Part shown: piece after piece, positions 6,063 through 13,167 of the stretch
Layout: the number at the start of each line of letters is the position of its first letter
Numbering within the stretch: the stretch's first letter is position 1
Origin: Sulfurimonas sp.
GTDB taxonomy: Bacteria; Campylobacterota; Campylobacteria; Campylobacterales; Sulfurimonadaceae
DNA: 13,167 nucleotides
Reading direction: 5' to 3'
Assembly: GCA_002733945.2 (NCBI GenBank)
Contig: NVXO02000004.1
Coordinates: forward strand, 221,241-234,407
The notes under the pieces: generated by a model
What the model saw: the letters and a program-made list of their open reading frames with translations, nothing else
Told to the model about the DNA's origin: nothing
Databases searched by the model: none
Translations under genes and position numbers: made by a program

Positions 6063-8306
6063 TTGAAAGATACTTTTTTTATTATAGTTTTTGGTGTTTT
6101 AGTTTATCTCGGTTCTTCAACTATTCTTGGTAGTAGTGCATTAATGGGAAGTTATGGAGTGGTTTTTTCTTTATATAACCATCTCTACTTTGGATATTTT
6201 TCTTATGTCTATCTTTTTATCTTAATTGTACCTCTATATTTTTTGTATAAAAATCCACTTTTAAACTTTAGATCAGCAGAGTTGACTACCGCCTCTTTTT
6301 TGACACTTTTTTCATTCTTACTAGGACAGGCTTTACTCGTTGAAAATGATTTAAGAGGAAAGTTTGGAGCAGATTTTGTCGATTTTTTAAGCCCATATAT
6401 TGGTGTTTTTGGTTTATGGATATTTTGGTTTATCATTACATTTATTTCTATAATAATAGTTTTAGATAAAAGTACTTCTGAAATCTTAAGTTTGATTTAC
6501 TCTTTTGCGGGTGCTAAAACTTCAAATCTTCGTTTCAAAAAAACAAAACAGATAGAACTTAAAGAAGAAGTACTTACAGAAGAAGAATTTAAAGCACCTT
6601 TAGAAGAGAAAACAGAAGCTAATATAGAACTTACAGAAGAAGAGTTTGAAGCACCTTTAGAAGAGAAAACAGAAACTAATGTAGAACTTATAGAAGATAT
6701 AGAGACACCTAGTTACTTAAGAAAGAAACCTGAAGTTGATTCTATCGAGAGTGAAGGAGAAGAAGCACCTATAGAAACAAAAGAAACAAAAAATCTTTTG
6801 TTCATAGTCCAAGAGGTTAAGGAACAAAAGGGTGCTGTCGTTGTTGACGAGTTAGAAGAAAATACTAAACTTTTAGCTGGTATGGACAAGGGAAAGGTTG
6901 AAAAACCAAAGAACTTCAAACTACCATCCGTAGAGTTTTTACAAAAAGCACCAAAAACAGCAAAAAATGTAGATGAGAGTGAGCTTGATGATAAAATCCG
7001 TTATCTTATTGAGAAACTAGCACACTTTAAGATAGATGGTGATGTTGTACGAACTTATGCAGGTCCAGTTGTCTCTACATTTGAGTTTAAACCAGCGGCA
7101 AATGTAAAAGTAAGTAAAATTCTAGGTCTTCAAGACGACCTTGCAATGGCACTCTCAGCTGAAACTATTCGTATACAGGCACCAATTCCTGGAAAAGATG
7201 TTGTAGGGATAGAGATACCAAATGAAACAGTAGATACTATATATCTTCGTGAGATTTTAGATGATAAACTCTTTAAAGACTCCTCTTCTCCTCTTACAAT
7301 TGTTTTAGGAAAAGATATAGTTGGTAAACCTTTTGTAACAGACCTTAAAAAACTTCCTCACCTTCTTATAGCAGGAACTACAGGTAGTGGTAAAAGTGTT
7401 GGTATAAATGCAATGATACTTTCACTTCTGTACAAAAACTCACCAGATCAGCTGCGTTTACTTATGATAGACCCTAAAATGCTGGAATTTTCTATATATA
7501 ATGATATTCCCCACTTGCTTACACCAGTTATAACAAAACCAAAACAGGCAATAGCAGCACTTACCAATATGGTAGCAGAGATGGAACGTCGTTATGAACT
7601 TATGGCTGAGACAAGAACAAAAAATATAGAAAATTATAATGAGAAGATCAAAAAAGAGGGTGGAGAACACTTTCCATATATAGTAGTAATCATAGATGAA
7701 TTAGCTGACTTGATGATGACAAGTGGAAAAGATGTGGAATTTAGCATTGCTAGACTTGCTCAAAAGTCTCGTGCATGTGGTATTCACCTTATAGTAGCAA
7801 CTCAGCGTCCATCTGTTGATGTTGTAACAGGACTCATTAAAGCAAATCTTCCTTCTCGTGTTTCTTATAGAGTAGGGCAGAAGATAGATAGTAAAATTAT
7901 TTTAGACCAAATGGGTGCAGAGTCACTACTTGGTCGTGGTGATATGCTTTTTACTCCTCCCGGCACAACTGGACTAGTGCGTTTACATGCACCATGGGCA
8001 ACAGAAGAAGAGATAGAAAAAATTGTAGACTTTATAAAAGCACAACGTGCACCAAACTACGATAAAAGATTTTTAGTAGAAGAGAACGAGTCAAGTAGTT
8101 CATCTTTAAATGATTTAAATGAAGAACTAGATGAACTCTACGAAGATGCTAAAAATATTGTTTTAAATGACAGAAAAACTTCTATATCTTACCTACAAAG
8201 AAAACTGCAAATTGGATACAACCGTTCTGCTCGTGTTATAGAACAGCTTGAGCACGAGGGTGTGCTTTCTTCTCCAAATACTAAGGGTATTAGAGAGATA
8301 CTATAA
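6063..8306 (+). CDS. ftsK: DNA translocase FtsK
   Basis: A septum-anchored, hexameric ATP-driven DNA pump that clears and aligns chromosome ends and activates XerCD/XerH-type recombination at dif. The 747 residues contain about four N-terminal membrane segments (roughly 3-23, 35-62, 76-93, 110-134), a short acidic linker (about 150-300), the alpha/beta motor with Walker A GTTGSGKS (438-445), Walker B VVIIDELADL (541-550) and ATQRPS (579-584), and a C-terminal winged-helix gamma domain (about 688-747, SISYLQRKLQIGYNRSARVI) that reads orienting DNA sequences. The start is TTG with GGAT eight bases upstream; no in-frame ATG fits. A five-codon ATG frame at 6049-6066 ends in a TGA that overlaps this TTG, so coupled initiation is conceivable. 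The linker is much shorter than in E. coli and contains a tandem duplication. The stop overlaps the next gene by one base. Confidence 0.95.
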   Translation: MKDTFFIIVFGVLVYLGSSTILGSSALMGSYGVVFSLYNHLYFGYFSYVYLFILIVPLYFLYKNPLLNFRSAELTTASFLTLFSFLLGQALLVENDLRGKFGADFVDFLSPYIGVFGLWIFWFIITFISIIIVLDKSTSEILSLIYSFAGAKTSNLRFKKTKQIELKEEVLTEEEFKAPLEEKTEANIELTEEEFEAPLEEKTETNVELIEDIETPSYLRKKPEVDSIESEGEEAPIETKETKNLLFIVQEVKEQKGAVVVDELEENTKLLAGMDKGKVEKPKNFKLPSVEFLQKAPKTAKNVDESELDDKIRYLIEKLAHFKIDGDVVRTYAGPVVSTFEFKPAANVKVSKILGLQDDLAMALSAETIRIQAPIPGKDVVGIEIPNETVDTIYLREILDDKLFKDSSSPLTIVLGKDIVGKPFVTDLKKLPHLLIAGTTGSGKSVGINAMILSLLYKNSPDQLRLLMIDPKMLEFSIYNDIPHLLTPVITKPKQAIAALTNMVAEMERRYELMAETRTKNIENYNEKIKKEGGEHFPYIVVIIDELADLMMTSGKDVEFSIARLAQKSRACGIHLIVATQRPSVDVVTGLIKANLPSRVSYRVGQKIDSKIILDQMGAESLLGRGDMLFTPPGTTGLVRLHAPWATEEEIEKIVDFIKAQRAPNYDKRFLVEENESSSSSLNDLNEELDELYEDAKNIVLNDRKTSISYLQRKLQIGYNRSARVIEQLEHEGVLSSPNTKGIREIL
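6573..6686 (+). repeat. 57-bp in-frame tandem duplication in the FtsK linker
   Basis: Two adjacent 57-bp copies (6573-6629 and 6630-6686) differ at 4 positions by eye and encode 19-residue units, LTEEEFKAPLEEKTEANIE and LTEEEFEAPLEEKTETNVE (residues 171-208). A third, eroded partial copy may follow (LIEDIETP). The units are acidic and presumably unstructured. Because the period is a multiple of three, copy number could change without breaking the frame. Confidence 0.93.
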
Positions 8307-8698
8307 TGAGCAAGCCTATTCTTATATTTACCGCGTTTAAAAACTCCTTTAGAGTTGTGGTTAAAAACTTAGAGTCACTTAGCGTAATACAGATTCAAGA
8401 TATAGAAAAGTTTGTATCTATAAGAAAGGGTGTATTTGATTTTACTACTTATTCTTTTGTCATTCAAAAAAAGATAGAGTTTAAAGAGTTTGTAAAAATC
8501 ATTAAACTTAGTACCTTAGATGCTTCTTGTATAGATAACCCCGTTGTAAGTCAGGTAAAGCCTCGTGTGAGCTTTGGGCAGTATAAGGGCATGTTGTATG
8601 CAGAACTACCAGATTCCTATCTATTATGGTTAAAAGAGAACTATTCCGGTGCTCAAAAAAGTATTTTACAAGAAGAACTTAAAAATAGAAGGCTTTAG
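8306..8698 (+). CDS. Small protein with a C-terminal DUF3820-like domain, function unknown
   Basis: 130 residues. Its ATG shares one base with the ftsK stop (TAATG), so it is translationally coupled to ftsK; a GAGAG-type purine stretch lies upstream. Residues 88-128 (VSFGQYKGMLYAELPDSYLL and onward) match the pattern FGxYKG...LPxxYLxWL that I associate with the DUF3820 family. That family includes short stand-alone proteins and domains attached to exonucleases. The N-terminal ~85 residues, with a run of short hydrophobic strands, are not recognised. There is no signal peptide or membrane segment, so it is probably cytosolic. Coupling to ftsK hints at a DNA-related role, but this is only inference. 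Confidence 0.75.
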   Translation: MSKPILIFTAFKNSFRVVVKNLESLSVIQIQDIEKFVSIRKGVFDFTTYSFVIQKKIEFKEFVKIIKLSTLDASCIDNPVVSQVKPRVSFGQYKGMLYAELPDSYLLWLKENYSGAQKSILQEELKNRRL

Positions 8699-8758
8699 TG
8701 TTACATAAACTCACACTGTTCAAATATGCTAGAATGTTAGTGTTTACATTCGTAACAC
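8698..8758 (+). repeat. Imperfect inverted repeat between the ftsK operon and acnB
   Basis: Outer arms GTGTTAC (8698-8704) and GTAACAC (8752-8758) pair perfectly. Inside them TAAAC (8706-8710) pairs with GTTTA (8742-8746), and ACT (8715-8717) with AGT (8739-8741) after a TCAC bulge. As RNA this folds into a long, interrupted hairpin just after the DUF3820 stop, followed by CTTTG and not a good T run. It may end the ftsK transcript or, as DNA, bind a regulator upstream of the acnB promoter. Confidence 0.45.
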
Positions 8759-8759
8759 T

Positions 8760-8815
8760 TTGAAAATGATTACGTATCTTTAGCTATAATGTTTGTCAAA
8801 TTACTCGTAATAGGA
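8760..8815 (+). promoter_or_regulatory. Sigma-70 promoter and ribosome binding site of acnB
   Basis: TTGAAA (8760-8765) and TATAAT (8785-8790) are 19 bases apart. AGGA (8812-8815) lies six bases before the ATG at 8822. The predicted transcript starts near 8797. This rules out an upstream in-frame ATG at 8789-8791, which overlaps the -10 box itself. Confidence 0.75.
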
Positions 8816-8821
8816 ATAACT

Positions 8822-11407
8822 ATGGCATTTTTAGAAGATTATAAAGCACATGTTGCTGAGAGAACTGCACTTGGTGTACCACCATTAGCACTGACAGCTG
8901 TGCAAACAGCAGAAGTTATCGAACTGATTAAAACTAATTGTACAGATGAGTTACTTGACTTACTTACAAATCGCGTAGCACCTGGTGTAGATGATTCTGC
9001 ACAAGTTAAAGCAGCATTTTTAAATGAAATTGCAGCTGAGAATATCACTGTTGATTCAATCTCAGCAGTAAGAGCAGTGGAAATGCTAGGGATGATGTTA
9101 GGTGGATTTAATGTTCTTCCTATGATTCATGCACTATCTTCATCAAATACAGAAGTTGTTGATACTGCTGTAACTGCATTATGTAAAACTCTTTTAGTTT
9201 ACGATGCATTTAACGATGTAGAAAAATTACATAAAGAAGGCAATGCAGCAGCTACTAAAGTTCTTACTTCATGGGCAAATGCAGAGTGGTTTACTTCTAA
9301 GTCACCTATTCCTGAAGAAATGACTATTACAGTTTACAAAGTTCCAGGTGAGACAAATACTGATGATTTATCTCCAGCTTCTGAAGCATTTACTCGTTCA
9401 GACATCCCTTTACATGCAAATTCACTTCTAGTTAACAGAATGGACAATCCATTAGACACACTTAAAGAACTTAAAGCAAAAGGTAACCCAATTGCTTATG
9501 TTGGTGATGTTGTTGGTACTGGTTCTTCACGTAAATCAGGTGTTAACTCTGTTCAATGGCACCTAGGCGTAGATATTGAAGGTGTTCCAAACAAACGTAC
9601 TGGTGGTGTTGTACTCGGTCAAACTATCGCTCCTATTTTCTTTGCAACTTGTGAAGATTCAGGTGCTCTTCCTTTAGAACTTGATGTTTCAGCAATGGAG
9701 ACTGGTGATGAAGTTACTATTTACCCTTACAAAGGTGAAGCTCATAAAGATGGAAAATGTATTTCAACTTTTAAATTAACTCCAAACACTATTACAGATG
9801 AAGTTCAGGCTGGTGGTCGTATTCCACTTATTATTGGTCGTGGTCTTACTTCTAAGGCTCGTGCTGTTTTAGGTCTTGGTGCTGCTGAAGCATTCTTAAC
9901 TGCTGAGCAACCGGCTGATACAGGTAAGGGTTATACGCTTGCACAAAAAATGGTTGGTAAGGCTTCAGGTCTTGCTGGTGTTCGTCCAGGTATGTATGTA
10001 GAGCCAGAGATGAATACAGTTGGTTCTCAAGATACAACTGGTCCTATGACTAGAGATGAGATTAAAGAACTTGCAGCACTTGGTTTTAATGCTGACCTTG
10101 TACTTCAAACTTTCTGTCATACAGCAGCGTATCCAAAACCATCAGATGCAGAAATGCATAAAAATCTACCTGCGTTTATCTCTAATCGTTCAGGTATTGC
10201 TCTTCGTCCAGGTGATGGAATCATCCACTCATGGTTAAATAGAATGGTTCTTCCAGATAGTGTAGGTACTGGTGCGGATTCTCATACACGTTTCCCAATT
10301 GGTATCTCTTTTCCTGCAGGAAGTGGTGCTGTTGCATTTGCTGGTGTTACGGGTGCTATGCCTTTAAGCATGCCAGAATCTGTACTTGTTAAATTTTCTG
10401 GTGAAATGCAACCAGGAATCACTTTACGTGACCTTGTAAATGCTATTCCTTATGTTGCGATTCAACAAGGACATTTAACAGTACCTAAAGAGGGTAAAAT
10501 AAATGTATTTGCTGGTAGAATTTTAGAGATTGAAGGTTTACCTGATCTTAAAGCTGAGCAAGCATTTGAACTTTCAGATGCATCTGCTGAGCGTTCTGCT
10601 GCTGCATGTACAGTTCTTCTAAATACTGCTCCAGTTGAAGAGTACTTAAAATCAAATGTAACTTTACTTGAAGCTATGCTTGAAGATGGCTACTCTGATG
10701 CTACAACTATCGAGCGTCGTGTTGGTAAAATGAAAGATTGGTTAGCTAACCCTACGTTAATGCAACCAGATGCTAATGCAGAGTATGCAGCAGTAATCGA
10801 AATTGATTTAAATGAAATTACTGAGCCAATTTTAGCTTGTCCAAATGATCCAGATAACGTTAAACTTTTATCTGAAGTTGCTGGTACTCCACTTGATGAA
10901 GTATTCTTAGGTTCATGTATGACTAATGTTGGTCACTACCGTGCTGCTGGTGAAATTATGAGAGGTGAAGGTAAGCATAACGTTGAGAAATTTTGGATTG
11001 TTCCACCAACTAGAATGGATGAGCAACAACTAATCAACGAAGGTTACTATGAAGTTTATAAAGCTATAGGGGCAACTACGGAAGTTCCAGGTTGTTCTTT
11101 ATGTATGGGTAACCAAGCGTCTGCTCGTAAAGACTCAACAGTTTTCTCAACATCTACACGTAATTTCAACAACCGTTTAGGTAAAGGTACTCAAGTATTC
11201 CTTGGTTCTGCAGAGCTTGCAGCATTATGTGCAAAACTTGGAAAGATTCCTACTGTTAAAGAGTATATGGACTTCGTACCTGCAAAAATTGCTGGTAAAG
11301 AAGATGCTATATATAAATATCTTAACTTTAACGAAATTGAAAACTACCACCTTGAGCCACGTACTATTGCTGAAGAGAAGTATGGTGTAACTGTTAAACC
11401 AGTATAA
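8822..11407 (+). CDS. acnB: Bifunctional aconitate hydratase 2 / 2-methylisocitrate dehydratase
   Basis: Interconverts citrate and isocitrate through cis-aconitate with a [4Fe-4S] cluster. In this phylum it can serve the oxidative or reductive TCA cycle. The 861 residues start [20 protein letters not shown], close to the E. coli AcnB N-terminus. Domain order is the AcnB one: N-terminal HEAT-like domain (about 1-160), swivel domain with [12 protein letters not shown] (228-239), then catalytic domains 1-3. Cluster ligands are Cys699 (GSCMTN) and Cys758 and Cys761 ([10 protein letters not shown]), with the same spacing (59 and 3) as in E. coli. Other landmarks are [21 protein letters not shown] and [19 protein letters not shown]. 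It has its own promoter and terminator, so it is monocistronic. The codon style (many GGT, GTT, CGT) suggests high expression. AcnB binds mRNA in some bacteria, but nothing here shows that. Confidence 0.97.
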   Translation: MAFLEDYKAHVAERTALGVPPLALTAVQTAEVIELIKTNCTDELLDLLTNRVAPGVDDSAQVKAAFLNEIAAENITVDSISAVRAVEMLGMMLGGFNVLPMIHALSSSNTEVVDTAVTALCKTLLVYDAFNDVEKLHKEGNAAATKVLTSWANAEWFTSKSPIPEEMTITVYKVPGETNTDDLSPASEAFTRSDIPLHANSLLVNRMDNPLDTLKELKAKGNPIAYVGDVVGTGSSRKSGVNSVQWHLGVDIEGVPNKRTGGVVLGQTIAPIFFATCEDSGALPLELDVSAMETGDEVTIYPYKGEAHKDGKCISTFKLTPNTITDEVQAGGRIPLIIGRGLTSKARAVLGLGAAEAFLTAEQPADTGKGYTLAQKMVGKASGLAGVRPGMYVEPEMNTVGSQDTTGPMTRDEIKELAALGFNADLVLQTFCHTAAYPKPSDAEMHKNLPAFISNRSGIALRPGDGIIHSWLNRMVLPDSVGTGADSHTRFPIGISFPAGSGAVAFAGVTGAMPLSMPESVLVKFSGEMQPGITLRDLVNAIPYVAIQQGHLTVPKEGKINVFAGRILEIEGLPDLKAEQAFELSDASAERSAAACTVLLNTAPVEEYLKSNVTLLEAMLEDGYSDATTIERRVGKMKDWLANPTLMQPDANAEYAAVIEIDLNEITEPILACPNDPDNVKLLSEVAGTPLDEVFLGSCMTNVGHYRAAGEIMRGEGKHNVEKFWIVPPTRMDEQQLINEGYYEVYKAIGATTEVPGCSLCMGNQASARKDSTVFSTSTRNFNNRLGKGTQVFLGSAELAALCAKLGKIPTVKEYMDFVPAKIAGKEDAIYKYLNFNEIENYHLEPRTIAEEKYGVTVKPV

Positions 11408-11411
11408 TTAA

Positions 11412-11443
11412 AAAAGAGTAAAGTAGTAATACTTTACTCTTTT
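11412..11443 (+). terminator. Rho-independent terminator of acnB
   Basis: A perfect 14-bp stem (arms 11412-11425 and 11430-11443) closes a GTAA loop, starting 5 nt after the acnB stop. A-rich and T-rich ends of the arms let it act in both directions, though the U run after the stem is contained mostly within the stem. Confidence 0.85.
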
Positions 11444-11468
11444 ACCTCAAGTACACAAGTATGATGTG

Positions 11469-11497
11469 GTTATAGTAGATTCAAGTTCTACTATGAT
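11469..11497 (+). repeat. Second hairpin in the acnB-lolA gap
   Basis: ATAGTAGA (11472-11479) and TCTACTAT (11487-11494) form a perfect 8-bp stem with a 7-base loop. In plus-strand RNA it extends to 11 pairs with G-U pairs at 11469-11471 and 11495-11497. No U run follows. Function is unknown; it could be a backup terminator remnant or part of a small RNA. Confidence 0.4.
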
Positions 11498-11539
11498 GAC
11501 TTTGATACGGATAAGCCTATACTCGTATGTTTGAGTTAA

Positions 11540-11560
11540 AGGTTTAAATATTTAAAACCT
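11540..11560 (-). terminator. Possible terminator of lolA
   Basis: On the minus strand, AGGTTT and AAACCT flank an AT-only centre, overlap the lolA stop codon by two bases and are followed by TTTAACTC. The stem has only about six good pairs, so it is a weak candidate. Confidence 0.35.
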
Positions 11561-12074
11561 ATCCGTTAATCAGGTCGTACTCAGATGGTATAAAAGGCTC
11601 AAACTCTTTTATGCTCATCGCTTTATTAACTACTTGCTTAGTAAAGTTAATCAAGATGGCATTGTCCAACTGATCTTTATACTCTATAGACTTTAAATCA
11701 GAGTCTATTATATTTATAGTGTAGTGCACAGATTGAAACTCAGCTACATATTTATTTTTATCTATTTTTCTTGCATTTTTAATTATCTTAAAAAAATCAA
11801 TGCTATTGTGTAGCTTTTTAACTATAACCTGTTCCAAATCTGGTTCAATTATAGTTGCCATATTCTTATTGATATAGATAAGTTTTGAACTTGGTTTAAG
11901 GTACTCCCAAAGTGCGTACTGTGGTTTCATTGCCTTAATATGACCACTATACTCTAAAGTATTGCCCTTATCGTTTGTTACCACCTGTCTAAAGTCTGCT
12001 TCATATGAATTCATGGAAAAAACATCAGAAAATGAAAGAGTGAAAAGTAGAGCGAATAAAAAAATGTATCTCAA
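11559..12074 (-). CDS. lolA: Outer-membrane lipoprotein carrier protein LolA
   Basis: LolA is a periplasmic shuttle that takes lipoproteins released by the LolCDE exporter to the outer membrane. The 171 residues begin with a Sec signal peptide (MRYIFLFALLFTLSFSDVFS; cleavage near 16-20). The mature part shows the LolA pattern: SYEADFRQVVTNDKG (23-37), YSGHIKAMKPQYALWEYLKP (42-61) and IYINKNMATIIEPDLEQVIV (66-85). It is shorter than the ~200-residue enterobacterial protein, as is usual in this phylum. The start is TTG at 12072-12074 with AAGGA about six bases upstream; the signal peptide begins directly there and no ATG alternative exists. It diverges from secA, the pair being neighbours in Campylobacter too. 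Confidence 0.88.
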   Translation of the reverse strand: MRYIFLFALLFTLSFSDVFSMNSYEADFRQVVTNDKGNTLEYSGHIKAMKPQYALWEYLKPSSKLIYINKNMATIIEPDLEQVIVKKLHNSIDFFKIIKNARKIDKNKYVAEFQSVHYTINIIDSDLKSIEYKDQLDNAILINFTKQVVNKAMSIKEFEPFIPSEYDLING

Positions 12075-12097
12075 ATGGTATCCTTTATGTAAAAGAA

Positions 12098-12106
12098 ATT
12101 ATAGCA
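12098..12106 (-). promoter_or_regulatory. Extended -10 promoter of lolA
   Basis: On the minus strand TGCTATAAT is a perfect extended -10 (TGn plus TATAAT at 12098-12103), preceded by a T run. The expected start near 12091 leaves a leader of about 17 nt containing AAGGA, which fits the TTG start of lolA. Confidence 0.75.
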
Positions 12107-12162
12107 AAAATTACATTTATACTTTTTATTAGATTATATGTGATAAAATAGGGGCAATTTCA

Positions 12163-12194
12163 CTATTACTATATAAGAAACTATATAGTAATAG
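12163..12194 (+). promoter_or_regulatory. Perfect 13-bp inverted repeat before secA
   Basis: CTATTACTATATA (12163-12175) and its exact complement (12182-12194) flank the 6-base spacer AGAAAC. The right arm ends 14 bases before the secA ATG and just ahead of its AAGG ribosome binding site (12199-12202). A -10-like TAAAAT lies upstream at 12144-12149 and TATATA lies within the left arm. If transcribed it is a stable AU-rich stem next to the ribosome site; as DNA it is a palindromic operator candidate. There is no U run to make it a terminator. Confidence 0.6.
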
Positions 12195-12208
12195 ATATAA
12201 GGCAACGA

Positions 12209-13167
12209 ATGCTACTTGGACTAATGGGGAAGGTTTTTGGTACATCCAATGACCGTGAATTAAAAAAATATTTAAAAAGAGTAAAAGCAATAAATGCTCT
12301 TGAAGCTCAATATGAGCCAATGAGTGACGAAGAACTCAAATCTGCATTTGATGCATTAAAGTCAAGTATACAAGATGAGAGTAAGACACTAGATGATGTT
12401 CTTATTGATTCTTTTGCAATTACAAGAGAAGCGAGTAAGAGAACACTTGGTATGCGCCATTTTGACGTACAACTAATCGGTGGTATTACTCTTCATGAGG
12501 GTCGTATTGCTGAGATGAAGACAGGTGAGGGGAAAACACTTGTTGCAACTCTTGCTATCACTCTCAATGCCATGGAAGGCAAGGGTGTTCATTTAGTAAC
12601 AGTAAATGATTACCTTGCTTCACGTGATGCATCAGAGATGTCACCGCTTTACAACTTTCTCGGATTTAGTGTTGGAACAATTTTAGAAGATGAGCATAAT
12701 CCAGAGCAAAAAATCGCTGCTTACGAGTCTGATATCACATATGGCACAAATAATGAGTTTGGATTTGATTATCTAAGAGATAACATGAGTTACTCTAAGG
12801 ACCAGATGGCGCAACGTGGTCATCCTTTTGTAATTGTAGATGAAGTAGATTCGATTTTAATCGATGAGGCAAGAACACCTCTTATTATTTCTGGCCCTAC
12901 AAATAGAAATATGCAAGATTATCAAAATGCAAATAGTGTTGCAACAACTTTAGTAAAAGATACAGATTTTACTGTCGATGAGAAAGATAAAGTTATACTT
13001 ATAACAGAAGAGGGTATTACTAAAGCAGAGACTCTTTTTAAAGTAGACAACCTATACAGTGCAGAAAATGCTTCTCTTTCACATATTCTTGACCAAGCAC
13101 TTAAGTCTAACTATCTTTTTGAGATAGATGTTGATTATGTTGTTCGTGATGGCGAAGTTATGATTGT
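12209..13167 (+). CDS. secA: Preprotein translocase ATPase SecA (5' part, cut by window end)
   Basis: SecA is the ATP-driven motor that pushes preproteins through SecYEG. The 319 complete codons present cover the start of the protein: [20 protein letters not shown] at the N-terminus, [20 protein letters not shown] (73-92), Walker A MKTGEGKT (103-110), [10 protein letters not shown] (131-140), [16 protein letters not shown] (178-193) and Walker [21 protein letters not shown] (208-227). It enters the preprotein crosslinking domain (about 228 onward), ending at [11 protein letters not shown]. The ATG at 12209-12211 is preceded by AAGG six bases upstream. An ATG five codons later (12224-12226) is less well placed. 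The reading frame is intact to the window edge. It is divergent from lolA. Confidence 0.96.
   Translation, partial: MLLGLMGKVFGTSNDRELKKYLKRVKAINALEAQYEPMSDEELKSAFDALKSSIQDESKTLDDVLIDSFAITREASKRTLGMRHFDVQLIGGITLHEGRIAEMKTGEGKTLVATLAITLNAMEGKGVHLVTVNDYLASRDASEMSPLYNFLGFSVGTILEDEHNPEQKIAAYESDITYGTNNEFGFDYLRDNMSYSKDQMAQRGHPFVIVDEVDSILIDEARTPLIISGPTNRNMQDYQNANSVATTLVKDTDFTVDEKDKVILITEEGITKAETLFKVDNLYSAENASLSHILDQALKSNYLFEIDVDYVVRDGEVMI

Noticed and set aside
8789..8821. Upstream in-frame ATG that would add 11 residues to AcnB.
   Set aside because: The ATG overlaps the TATAAT box of the promoter, has no RBS, and family proteins begin at the MAFLEDYK position, which has AGGA at proper distance.
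9852..10037. Minus-strand open frame rich in Gln, Leu and Tyr within acnB.
   Set aside because: Antisense to conserved aconitase sequence; low-complexity composition is a by-product of the acnB codons.
11507..11566. ACGGATA and TATCCGT as distant inverted arms near the lolA end.
   Set aside because: Seven bases with a spacing of about 46, and the right arm is coding; likely chance.
12129..12320. Minus-strand open frame of 63 codons over the secA start.
   Set aside because: It is antisense to conserved SecA sequence and to its control region, lacks an RBS, and its composition is that of a shadow frame.
1..13167. Search by eye for CRISPR arrays, insertion sequences, attachment sites, toxin-antitoxin pairs or defence genes.
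   Set aside because: No spaced direct repeats, transposase-like proteins or terminal inverted repeats were seen. The tRNA gene has no adjacent copy of its 3' end, so no integration is indicated.

Overview
The window is an AT-rich, gene-dense chromosomal stretch that looks like core genome of a free-living, motile Campylobacterota (epsilonproteobacterial) bacterium, most like Sulfurimonas or a relative. This is inferred from protein character and gene order, not from a search. The supports are the flgA-ubiX-coaD-tmk order known from Campylobacter, a long FlgL behind a Campylobacter-type sigma-54 promoter, AcnB as the aconitase, and a short LolA next to secA.

Layout. (1) Positions 82-3764 lie on the minus strand. 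In transcription order they are tRNA-Leu(CAA), flgA (P-ring chaperone), ubiX (flavin prenyltransferase), coaD (CoA synthesis), tmk (dTMP kinase) and an FkbM-type SAM methyltransferase. Junctions from flgA to tmk are 0-2 nt gaps or a short overlap, so this is an operon. (2) Positions 3767-3901 are a divergent control region: the tRNA promoter faces left, and a clear sigma-54 site plus a strong Shine-Dalgarno face right toward flgL. (3) Positions 3902-8698 on the plus strand hold flgL, then ftsK, which overlaps a small DUF3820-like gene by one base. (4) acnB (8822-11407) has its own sigma-70 promoter and a perfect 14-bp terminator hairpin. (5) lolA (minus) and the 5' part of secA (plus, cut by the window end) diverge from a 134-bp control region with a good extended -10 for lolA and a perfect 13-bp inverted repeat in front of secA.

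Most genes are housekeeping: flagellar assembly (flgA, flgL), cofactor and nucleotide supply (ubiX, coaD, tmk), chromosome segregation (ftsK), the TCA/reductive TCA cycle (acnB), and protein and lipoprotein export (secA, lolA). I found no CRISPR array, insertion sequence, phage gene, toxin-antitoxin pair or defence system, and I do not think the window contains a new multi-gene system.

The most interesting point is the methyltransferase. Its reading frame continues upstream with family-like sequence all the way to the tmk stop codon, with no ATG, GTG or TTG there. An ATG sits just one base out of frame at 1140-1142, which suggests a start-proximal frameshift, an unusual start codon or a sequence error. 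Other points are a possibly leaderless flgA, a recent 57-bp tandem duplication in the FtsK linker, and unexplained inverted repeats before acnB and secA.
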